Assembly (NCBI GenBank): GCA_963837325.1
Contig: CAWIMV010000001.1
Coordinates: forward strand, 2,790,001-2,854,000
DNA length: 64,000 bases
Direction: 5' to 3'
DNA from: CAVQKZ01 sp963837325
Lineage (GTDB): Bacteria; Actinomycetota; Actinomycetes; Mycobacteriales; Jatrophihabitantaceae
Within the stretch, counting starts at the first letter, position 1. Each line of letters begins with the position of its first letter. The notes beneath the pieces were generated by a model, which saw only the letters and a list, made by a program, of their open reading frames with translations, made no database searches and was not told the DNA's origin. Both the position numbers and the translations under genes were made by a program. Shown in pieces: positions 1 through 6,687 of this stretch.

Positions 1-759
1 CACCGGTCGCCAATCGGGTGCGCCGTCGCTGGTCCGCACGTTGGTGCACTCTTGTGGCCACCGTGCGGGCGAGTCCTCCCAGGCCTCTTGGCGTCCGTAC
101 ACGGTGAGGTCCATCAGCGCGTAGCTGTTGTCCATTGCCTCTACGCCGCGGCGTTTCGTCCAATAGGTTTCGAAGACACGGTCTCCGTCGCGTAGATAGC
201 ACACGAGGTGGAACAAGCCAAGTTCGCGATCGACGAGCAGCGCGTTCAGGGAGGGCTGCGCGGAGTACCACGGCATGTCCCAGTCCATGAAGTCGCGATA
301 GCGCACGCTCTCGTTGTAAGACGCCATAGGCTCGACGGGGTCGACGGCCACATTGCGCCCCTGGCAGAAGACCGCGTACGTGATGTCGCGAGAGTGCAGG
401 TAGGACAGCTCCCCGACCTGGCTGGTGTAGAAGGTGCAGCCCTCGCACTGCTCAGGCGCGGGTCGGACGGGGTTCCACATGAAGTAGTAGGCAATGAGCT
501 GTCGGCGACCTTCGAAGGCGTCGAGCAAAGTGAGCGGGCCGTCTGGCCCGATCAGTTCCAGGGTGGCGTCCATCTCGACCATGGATAGGCGTCGTCGCGC
601 CGCGGCGATCGCGTCGCCTTCGCGCGTGTGCGCCTTTTCCCGTACGCGGAGGTCGTCCAGTTGACGTTGGAACACGTCCCGATCGACGACCGCGGGGGCA
701 TCGACCGGATGGTTGATGTCATCGTTCGGCGGTCCGGCGCTGCGTGGATTCTCCGACAT
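1..759 (-). CDS. DUF899-family thioredoxin-like protein, 3' end outside window
   Basis: The frame is open from an ATG at 759 to the window edge, giving 253 residues, so the C-terminus is missing. A GGAGG sits 5 bases upstream of the ATG. The protein has the features of the DUF899 family: an N-terminal segment with REKAHTREGDAIAAARRR, then YYFMWNPVRP followed by CEGC, and later DWDMPWYS. DUF899 proteins have a thioredoxin/AhpC-like fold and the CxxC is at the expected place, but no substrate is established, so a redox role is an inference. It is transcribed leftwards, away from the remnants that follow. Confidence 0.85.
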   Translation of the reverse strand, partial: MSENPRSAGPPNDDINHPVDAPAVVDRDVFQRQLDDLRVREKAHTREGDAIAAARRRLSMVEMDATLELIGPDGPLTLLDAFEGRRQLIAYYFMWNPVRPAPEQCEGCTFYTSQVGELSYLHSRDITYAVFCQGRNVAVDPVEPMASYNESVRYRDFMDWDMPWYSAQPSLNALLVDRELGLFHLVCYLRDGDRVFETYWTKRRGVEAMDNSYALMDLTVYGRQEAWEDSPARWPQECTNVRTSDGAPDWRPV

Positions 760-849
760 AGCTACCTCCAATGGCGTGAATTTCGGACAAGGTGTTCCTG
801 CTCGATGATCGGGGCAGGAGCGATGCGCTCGTGCCCGCGCCCCGCTCGG

Positions 850-1389
850 TCACACCGGTTCCGGCACGCGCGCCGGTACAGGCTCGAGCTGTACGTCGGG
901 CGTTCTTACCGAACGGCTAGTCGCCGCGAGTGCGGCGGCCGCTGCCGCGACGACGAGCGCAGTTAGCGCGACCGAACGAGTGTCGACCAGATCGATCGTT
1001 ACCCCGCCTGCCACCGACCCGCAGGCGATGCCGGCATTCGCCGCAGACGCCGGCAGCGATGAGGCGAGCGCCCCGCCCGGTCCGGCCAGCGTTCCGATCG
1101 GCCCGCCCGCAGCTGAGGACACGGCGAAGCCGGACAGCACGATCGACATTGCCCGCCCTGCATGCTTTGCGGGGACGACCGACGGCCCGATGAGGAACGC
1201 CGAGGCGATGAACAAACCCTGGAGGGCGCCCGTGATGACCCGAGCGACGACGAAAATCCCAAGGTCGGGTAGCAGTAGCGGCACTGCGGTGAACACGATG
1301 AAGGTGCCCAGCGAGCTGAGTAGCACCGTGCGCCGATCGATCCGAATCGTGAGGGCGGTCAGGATCGGACCGCCGCTCGACGTGTTCAT
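850..1389 (-). pseudogene. MFS drug-efflux transporter (DHA1/AraJ type), internally deleted
   Basis: The reading frame encodes about 179 residues from an ATG preceded by AGGAGG. It aligns by eye with only parts of a roughly 400-residue DHA1 efflux protein: a cytoplasmic loop with LTIRIDRRTVLL, three or four transmembrane helices ending at GGPIGTLAG, then an immediate jump to the region corresponding to helices 11-12 (ASSLPASAANAGIACGS). The first helix and about 200 residues in the middle are missing. It is probably non-functional, although the remaining frame is open. The XRE remnant at 1506 on the other strand would have been its divergent regulator. Confidence 0.6.
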
Positions 1390-1505
1390 CTCGTCCTCCT
1401 CGTTGGCGTCGGCTCCCCGCGGGTGACCACGACATTGACGATTCAATGGTTGACAAAGGCCCGGGCCCGGACAACAAACTTTGCCAAAAATGCAAATATG
1501 GCCCC

Positions 1506-1632
1506 ATGCAAGAGGAGGTTGCAGCGATCGTCGAAGGCATCGGACCGCGGCTGCGGGCAAGCAAGTGCTCGCACCGTGCGAACCGCGACTGGTCGCGCAC
1601 CCCATCTCGACCGGGTGGCGTCAACGCCCTGA
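1506..1632 (+). pseudogene. Remnant of an XRE-family regulator
   Basis: From the ATG at 1506 the translation reads EEVAAIVEGIGPRLRAS, which looks like the start of actinobacterial XRE/cupin regulators (helix 1 of the HTH). The match then stops. A weak continuation of the HTH, ATGRAPHLDRVAS, lies in another frame and ends at a stop at 1630-1632. This looks like a frameshifted and shortened gene. The position, divergent from an MFS efflux gene, fits the usual XRE-MFS pair. The match is short and read by eye, so the call is tentative. Confidence 0.35.
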
Positions 1633-1711
1633 CCCGCGGCTGCGGAACCCCGCGATGTGGGCGTCCAGAGACAGCGAGGTCCCCGGGCATCCGGGAACCT
1701 CGACGCGGCTG

Positions 1712-1793
1712 TGGCGGGTGTTGGGTTTGAACCAACGTAGGCTGAGCCGGCGGTTTTACAGACCGCTCCCTTTGACCACTCGGGCAACCCGCC
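1712..1793 (-). tRNA. tRNA-Tyr (anticodon GTA)
   Basis: On the minus strand the sequence folds as a class II tRNA. The acceptor GGCGGGT (1793 downwards) pairs with ACCCGCC (1713-1719), with discriminator A at 1712. The D-arm carries AGTGGTCAAAGGGAG, the anticodon loop is CTGTAAA with anticodon GTA, a long variable arm follows, and the T-arm carries GGTTCAAACCC. CCA is not encoded. It stands alone between the XRE remnant and yajQ. Confidence 0.95.
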
Positions 1794-1931
1794 GTGTGCG
1801 GCCGGATCTCTCCCGGCAACGGCTCGACAGCTTACCGGACTCCGCGCGGAGCCGGCCGAGTGCTCCGATACGGTCGACGGGTGGATCCATGGCGCGGTCC
1901 ACGCGAGCTCGCAGCAAGGAGGTAGCCCGAC

Positions 1932-2423
1932 ATGGCTGATCCGTCGTTCGACGTCGTGAGCAAGATCGACCGGCAGGAGGTCGACAACGCGCTCAACCAG
2001 GCGGCCAAGGAAGTCGGGCAACGCTTCGACTTCCGCGGCACGAACGCCACGATCGAATGGTCCGGCGAGCTCGGCGTGACGATCAAGGCCGATACCGAGG
2101 AACGGGCCAAGGCGGCTCTGGACGTGTTCAAGGAGAAGCTGGTCCGCCGCTCAATCTCGCTGAAGTCACTCGATGCCGGCGAGCCGAGCCAGTCGGGCAA
2201 GCAATACGTCATCGCGAGCACCCTCAAGCAGGGCATCAGCCAGGAAGACGCGAAGAAGATCGCCAAGAAGATCCGCGACGAGGGCCCGCGCGGCGTCCAG
2301 GCCCAGATCCAGGGCGACCAGCTGCGGGTCTCGGGAAAGAAGCGAGACGACCTGCAGGCCGTCATCGCCATGCTCAAGGGCGCGGACCTCGGCGTCGCCT
2401 TGCAATTCGACAACTACCGATGA
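1932..2423 (+). CDS. yajQ: YajQ-family nucleotide-binding protein
   Basis: A 163-residue protein of normal family length starting SFDVVSKIDRQEVDNALNQA, with the conserved FRGTNATIEW block and the closing ADLGVALQFDNYR. YajQ proteins have two ferredoxin-like halves and bind nucleic acid or, in some proteobacteria, cyclic di-GMP. Whether this one binds c-di-GMP is unknown. The start is well set by AAGGAGG upstream. The gene is 13 bases before rmlA and probably co-transcribed with it, a spacing that says little about function. Confidence 0.93.
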   Translation: MADPSFDVVSKIDRQEVDNALNQAAKEVGQRFDFRGTNATIEWSGELGVTIKADTEERAKAALDVFKEKLVRRSISLKSLDAGEPSQSGKQYVIASTLKQGISQEDAKKIAKKIRDEGPRGVQAQIQGDQLRVSGKKRDDLQAVIAMLKGADLGVALQFDNYR

Positions 2424-2436
2424 CCCGGACGCCCTG

Positions 2437-3327
2437 ATGAAGGGCATCATCCTGGCCGGCGGCGCCGGCACCCGGCTGCACCCGATCACCCGTGCAGTGA
2501 GCAAGCAACTGCTGCCGGTCTACGACAAGCCGATGATCTACTACCCCATGTCGACGCTCATGCTCGCCGGCCTCCGCGACATCCTCATCATCACCACGCC
2601 ACACGAACAGGACCAGTTCGTCCGGCTCCTCGGCGACGGCAGCGAGCTCGGCATCAACCTCAGCTACGCCACCCAGCCGGAACCGAACGGCCTGGCCGAG
2701 GCCTTCCGGATCGGGGCCGACCACATCGGATCCGACACCGCGGCGCTGGTGCTCGGCGACAACATCTTCTACGGCCACGGGCTCGGAGGGAAGTTGACCG
2801 CCGCGGCTGCGCTCGACAAGGGCTGCATCCTGTTCGGCTACCAGGTCAGGGATCCGGAACGGTACGGCGTCGCCGAGGCCACGGCCGACGGCACCTTGCT
2901 GTCGATCGAGGAGAAACCAGTGCGCCCGCGGTCCAACCTCGCCGTCACCGGTCTGTACTTCTACGACAACGACGTGGTGAGCATCGCGCGCGGGCTGCAG
3001 CCCTCGCCGCGGGGCGAATTGGAGATCACCGACCTGAACAATGCCTATGTCGAGCGCGGCACTGCCAACCTCGTCGACCTGGGTCGGGGCACCGCCTGGC
3101 TCGACACCGGCACGCACGATTCGCTCCTTGAGGCCGGCCAGTTCGTGCAGGTGCTCGAGCACCGCCAGGGCGTGCGAATCGCCTGCCTGGAGGAGATCGC
3201 GCTGCGCCAGGGGTTCATCGACGCCAACCAGGCCTATCGGCTGGGAGCCGCCCTGGCCAAGTCAGGCTACGGCGCGTACGTCATGGACGTGGCCCGGGCG
3301 GCCGGCGCCACCGCGGTCGCGGGCTGA
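2437..3327 (+). CDS. rmlA: Glucose-1-phosphate thymidylyltransferase
   Basis: RmlA joins glucose-1-phosphate and dTTP to make dTDP-glucose, the first step of dTDP-L-rhamnose synthesis for cell-wall linkers and glycans. The 296-residue protein shows the nucleotide-binding GGAGTRLHPITRAVSKQLLP, then KPMIYYP, LVLGDNIFYG and the metal-site DTGTHDSL. The frame is open far upstream, but the ATG at 2437 is the family start (MKGIILAGG), so the longer frame overlapping yajQ is rejected. No other rml gene is in the window. Confidence 0.95.
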   Translation: MKGIILAGGAGTRLHPITRAVSKQLLPVYDKPMIYYPMSTLMLAGLRDILIITTPHEQDQFVRLLGDGSELGINLSYATQPEPNGLAEAFRIGADHIGSDTAALVLGDNIFYGHGLGGKLTAAAALDKGCILFGYQVRDPERYGVAEATADGTLLSIEEKPVRPRSNLAVTGLYFYDNDVVSIARGLQPSPRGELEITDLNNAYVERGTANLVDLGRGTAWLDTGTHDSLLEAGQFVQVLEHRQGVRIACLEEIALRQGFIDANQAYRLGAALAKSGYGAYVMDVARAAGATAVAG

Positions 3328-3330
3328 GGC

Positions 3331-4197
3331 TCAGCGCCAGAATCGCGGGTCGGCCTTGGCCATCTGCTGCAGGCGGGCGATGCGCTGCTCCATGGGCGGG
3401 TGCGTGGAGAACAGCCGCCCGGCTCCGCGCCCGCTGAACGGGTTGGCGATCATCAGGTGGCTCGTGGTCACCAGGGATGGCTCCTGCGGCAACGGCCGGG
3501 TCGCGACGGCCGCCTCGATGCGCTGCAATGCCGACGCGAGCGCCAGCGGATCGTTGGACAGTTCGGCGCCCGACGCGTCGGCCTGATACTCCCGCGAGCG
3601 GCTGATGGCCAGCTGGATGAGGGCTGCGGCCAGCGGGCCGAGGAACAACATCAACAACCCAGCCAGCGGGTTGTTGTTGCGGTCGCGGCCGCCGCCGAAG
3701 AACAGCGCGAAATTGGCGATGTAGGTGATTGCCGCGGCCAGCGCGCCGGCGACCGACGAGAGCAGGATGTCGCGGTTGTAGACGTGGCTGAGTTCGTGGC
3801 CGAGGACGGCCCGAAGCTCGCGCTCGCTGACGATGTGCAAGATTCCTTCGGTGACACACACGGCCGCGTGCCGGGGGCTGCGCCCGGTTGCGAACGCATT
3901 CGGCTGGGCGATGGGGGCCACGTACAGGCGCGGCATTGGCTGCTGAGCGCTGGTCGCGAGGTCGCGCACGATGCGGTACAGGCCGGGCTGCTCCGCCTCG
4001 CTGACCGGTCGGGCATGCATGGCTGCGAGCGCGATCTTGTCGGAATTGAAGTAACTGAACGCGTTGATCCCCAGGGCCAGCACCAGCCCGATCAGCAGGC
4101 CAGTGCGGCCCGCGATCGCCCCGCCTGCCAGCACCAGGATCGCGCCCAGCACCCCGAACAGGACCGCTGTCTTCAGTCCGTTGGTCGTTCTGTGCAC
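3331..4197 (-). CDS. htpX: HtpX-type membrane zinc metalloprotease (M48)
   Basis: A 288-residue M48 protease that degrades misfolded membrane proteins. Two transmembrane helices lie in the first 60 residues. The zinc motif HELSH follows at about residue 135, with the family sequence VYNRDILLSSVAG after it and a further hydrophobic pair before SREYQADASGAEL, whose Glu is the third ligand region. The ORF begins with GTG at 4197. The gene is convergent with rmlA, with only three bases between the stops and no hairpin. Confidence 0.92.
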   Translation of the reverse strand: MHRTTNGLKTAVLFGVLGAILVLAGGAIAGRTGLLIGLVLALGINAFSYFNSDKIALAAMHARPVSEAEQPGLYRIVRDLATSAQQPMPRLYVAPIAQPNAFATGRSPRHAAVCVTEGILHIVSERELRAVLGHELSHVYNRDILLSSVAGALAAAITYIANFALFFGGGRDRNNNPLAGLLMLFLGPLAAALIQLAISRSREYQADASGAELSNDPLALASALQRIEAAVATRPLPQEPSLVTTSHLMIANPFSGRGAGRLFSTHPPMEQRIARLQQMAKADPRFWR

Positions 4198-4292
4198 GTA
4201 AGAACAACGATTACCGGCCCGGCAAACGTTCCCGGGGCCCGTGCGGTACAGGGCCCGGTTGGCCGAGCCGGGCGATCTGGTTCACTGCACGC

Positions 4293-4781
4293 ATGTCGGC
4301 GATCGACCACCTCATCCAGGCCAATGCGTCCTACGCCGCCCGCTTCCCCGGCCCCCGCCCGCTGCGGCCCAAGCTCCGCATGACGATCATCGCGTGCATG
4401 GACGCGCGGCTGGACCTGTTCGGCGCGCTCGGGCTCGACATCGGCGACGCCCACCTGATCCGCAACGCCGGCGGCGTCGTGACCGACGACGTGTTGCGCT
4501 CGCTGGCGCTGAGCCAGCGGTCGATGGGCACCCGCGAGGTCGTCGTCATCCATCACACCGAATGCGGCATGTTGGGCCTGGACGACGACGCCTTCCGGGC
4601 TGAACTCGCGCGCGAATCAGGGGTGCAGCCGCCCTGGCGGGTGCCGGGATTCGTCGACCTGCCCGCCGATGTCCGAAAGTCGGTCAATGCGGTGCGCAGC
4701 TGTGCGTGGCTGCCGCACCGCGACGATGTCCGCGGCTTCGTGTTCGACGTCGAAACGGCCGAGCTGCACGAGGTCAGCTGA
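4293..4781 (+). CDS. Beta-class carbonic anhydrase
   Basis: A 162-residue protein for reversible CO2 hydration, of the short actinobacterial beta type. Zinc ligands are visible as Cys35 in ACMDAR, His88 and Cys91 in HHTECGM, with the Asp-Arg pair D37/R39 typical of the active site and RNAGG at about 58. It diverges from htpX across 95 bases. Its last 8 bases overlap the 3' end of the rhodanese gene on the other strand. Confidence 0.9.
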   Translation: MSAIDHLIQANASYAARFPGPRPLRPKLRMTIIACMDARLDLFGALGLDIGDAHLIRNAGGVVTDDVLRSLALSQRSMGTREVVVIHHTECGMLGLDDDAFRAELARESGVQPPWRVPGFVDLPADVRKSVNAVRSCAWLPHRDDVRGFVFDVETAELHEVS

Positions 4782-5202
4782 CGAACTGGCCGGGTGGCGT
4801 CCCGCCCGGCGCAGTAGGCAGCCCCCGCGCCGCCCAGGCCAGGAAACCACCGACGATGTCGGTCGCGGGCACGCCGATCGAGTTGAGCACGGCGGCGGCG
4901 AGGGACGACGTGTACCCCTCGGAGCACACGACGATCCACCGCTGACCGGCGACCGCCGCGGGCACCCGCGCATCCGAAGCGGGGTGCAGGCGCCACTCCA
5001 AGTGGTTGCGCTCGATGACCAGCGCACCGGGAATCTCGCCCTCGTCGCCGCGCTGGGCCTGCGGTCGGATGTCGACGATCAGCGCACCATTTTCGGCGGC
5101 GGCGGCAGCCTGGTCCGGCTCCAGCCGGTCGAGACCGGCCCGGGCGTCGGCGAGCAGTTCGTCGACCGTGGCGTAGCGGGTCTGGCGCTCGGCCACGCTC
5201 AC
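4774..5202 (-). CDS. Rhodanese-domain protein
   Basis: A 142-residue single-domain rhodanese with VDIRPQAQR and an active-site loop reading VCSEGYTSSLAA, so the catalytic Cys is present. Rhodaneses move sulfane sulfur between thiols and acceptors. The GTG start overlaps the stop of cysteine dioxygenase (GTGA), so the two are translationally coupled. The pairing suggests a role in cysteine or sulfite-linked sulfur turnover, which is an inference from context. Confidence 0.85.
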   Translation of the reverse strand: MSVAERQTRYATVDELLADARAGLDRLEPDQAAAAAENGALIVDIRPQAQRGDEGEIPGALVIERNHLEWRLHPASDARVPAAVAGQRWIVVCSEGYTSSLAAAVLNSIGVPATDIVGGFLAWAARGLPTAPGGTPPGQFVS

Positions 5203-5738
5203 GAGGCCGCTCGGACGTCGAACGCGGGCTCGGGATCGTCGGTGGCCAGCGTGGCGATCCGATCGAGCTGACCGTCCTGGAGTTCGTAGTAGTTCATCGC
5301 GGTGAGCGGTCGCGAGTAGGAATGGACGCTGACCGCGGGTAGCTCACTGAGGTTGCGGACATCGTGCACGTACCGGGGGTCGAAGCCGACACTCGTGCCA
5401 GCCGGGCGCACCCGCTCGTGCAGCTCGCCGTACTCGTCACCCTCGCCAACGTAGACCGCCTCGGCCAGTTCGCCAGAGACAACGGTGAATGCTCCACCTG
5501 AGCCGCCGTGGTCATGCAGCTGCGTGCCCTGGGTCGGCAGCCAGCTGATCAGCCAGGTGTCGACCGACCGGTCGCGGTAGATCCGTTGATGCCAACGTGC
5601 ATCGGGATCGAAGTCAATGAAGGGGTACTTCCCGCTCCGCACCTCGTGGGCGATGCTGCGGGTGTAGTCGATGAGTTCCAGCGGATTGAGAACTCGGGGC
5701 GAACGATGGTGCGAAGGAAAGGGGTCGCGGCGCGACAT
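5199..5738 (-). CDS. Cysteine dioxygenase (cupin)
   Basis: A 179-residue type I cysteine dioxygenase that oxidises cysteine to cysteine sulfinate with a mononuclear iron. The iron ligands are visible as His-x-His in QLHDHGG and a later His in RYVHDVRN, and SVHSYSRPL is a conserved second-shell stretch. The ATG at 5738 is chosen because the cupin homology begins soon after it. The frame stays open upstream, but that stretch overlaps the short ORF 5776-5877 and looks unlike the family. It is the first full-length gene of a two-gene sulfur operon. Confidence 0.9.
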   Translation of the reverse strand: MSRRDPFPSHHRSPRVLNPLELIDYTRSIAHEVRSGKYPFIDFDPDARWHQRIYRDRSVDTWLISWLPTQGTQLHDHGGSGGAFTVVSGELAEAVYVGEGDEYGELHERVRPAGTSVGFDPRYVHDVRNLSELPAVSVHSYSRPLTAMNYYELQDGQLDRIATLATDDPEPAFDVRAAS

Positions 5739-5775
5739 GGGCACTCCGGCCGAACGAAGGGTCAGGGCGGCGAAT

Positions 5776-5877
5776 TCAGCCGCACTGACATCTCTCGTCG
5801 AACTGCTCGGCCCGTCGGTCGTTCCAGAACACGTCGAGTCCAGCACCCGTGGCGGACGCCTGCTCGATGCGGATCAC
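5776..5877 (-). CDS. Leaderless upstream ORF ending Cys-Gln-Cys-Gly
   Basis: A 33-codon GTG ORF directly upstream of cysteine dioxygenase. Its only two cysteines are residues 30 and 32, just before the stop. A good -10 (TAGCCT) lies 6 bases before the GTG and a TAGACA -35 lies 17 bases further, so transcription would start at the GTG and the mRNA would be leaderless. The stop is 37 bases before the cysteine dioxygenase ATG. Leaderless cysteine-rich upstream ORFs that attenuate downstream genes in response to cysteine are established in mycobacteria. Here only two Cys codons are present, so a regulatory role is inferred. Confidence 0.5.
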   Translation of the reverse strand: MIRIEQASATGAGLDVFWNDRRAEQFDERCQCG

Positions 5878-5883
5878 GGCACC

Positions 5884-5912
5884 AGGCTACTGGGCTCGCT
5901 CCGTATTGTCTA
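5884..5912 (-). promoter_or_regulatory. Promoter of the cysteine dioxygenase operon
   Basis: On the minus strand TAGACA (5912-5907, five of six bases of the -35 consensus) is followed after exactly 17 bases by TAGCCT (5889-5884). The predicted start coincides with the GTG of the upstream ORF. Confidence 0.6.
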
Positions 5913-5939
5913 CTAGTTCGATAGAAATCGTAGAGCGGG

Positions 5940-6335
5940 TCAGGCTGCCCAGCGGAAGGACTTCATCAACGATTCGATGCGGTCGACGACTTCGTCGTCG
6001 GCGCCGTCGGGCATGCTGAACTCGGCCAAGAGCGCGAGCTGGCCGTCCGGCGCGGCCAGGACGTATTGCAGCGCGTCCGACGGCTCGTCATCGATCAGTT
6101 CCTCGGCGACGCAGCCGGTGGCGACGGGGCGCGTAGACGGGATTTCCTCATCGAGCAGGCCGATCGTGACCACGCCACTGGCCTCGCGGACGGTGTCATC
6201 GCCGATGACGAGCGTGCTGAGGACCACGAGCAGAGGGGCGCCGGCGACTTCGTCGGGCAGACCGGCCTCTGCAGGAGTCACGACCAGCCAGTCGCGGCAA
6301 TCCATCTCGAACGCCGGCAGAACCAGATCTTGCAT
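5940..6335 (-). CDS. Small acidic protein of unknown function
   Basis: A 131-residue acidic protein with no signal peptide or membrane segment. It starts MQDLVLPAFEMDCRDWLVV and ends DEVVDRIESLMKSFRWAA. GGAGG 6 bases before the ATG at 6335 fixes the start. I do not recognise the family. Similar short acidic proteins ending in an amphipathic helix are common near actinobacterial secretion and stress genes, but nothing here gives a role. It is alone, divergent from korA. Confidence 0.7.
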   Translation of the reverse strand: MQDLVLPAFEMDCRDWLVVTPAEAGLPDEVAGAPLLVVLSTLVIGDDTVREASGVVTIGLLDEEIPSTRPVATGCVAEELIDDEPSDALQYVLAAPDGQLALLAEFSMPDGADDEVVDRIESLMKSFRWAA

Positions 6336-6529
6336 TGACGCCTCCTTCTGCTCTCCAACGACTGGACCAGCCGATCGGGTGTGCAGAGACCATTGGTTGA
6401 TACCCAGTGATGTGGTGCCGATCACCTGCGGTGACCGATCCGCTCGTACAAGCCGGGATGAAAAGGATTTCGTAGACACCCCGTTGTGCCTCTGGTCGCC
6501 CAAGAGACTAGCGAGGCTACGGCTATCTG

Positions 6530-6568
6530 TTACTGGCAGTTCGTGGCGCGGGCACAAGTTGCCAGTAA
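6530..6568. promoter_or_regulatory. Inverted repeat in the 352-bp gap upstream of korA
   Basis: TTACTGGCA (6530-6538) and TGCCAGTAA (6560-6568) are perfect 9-base arms separated by 21 bases. The centre-to-centre distance is about three helical turns, suitable for a looping or two-site operator or for an RNA hairpin. A TAGAAT -10-like hexamer lies downstream at 6606. The rest of the gap 6336-6687 shows no ORF I would support. Confidence 0.45.
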
Positions 6569-6687
6569 GTGAGCCACACCATGAGCGCTCCCCGCCGTCG
6601 CTACCTAGAATGAGAGGGTTGCCAAAGGGCCCGCGGCGCGGCTACGCGGTGCTGAAGTGCCATTGATGCCGGGAGGCCATCGCCCGC

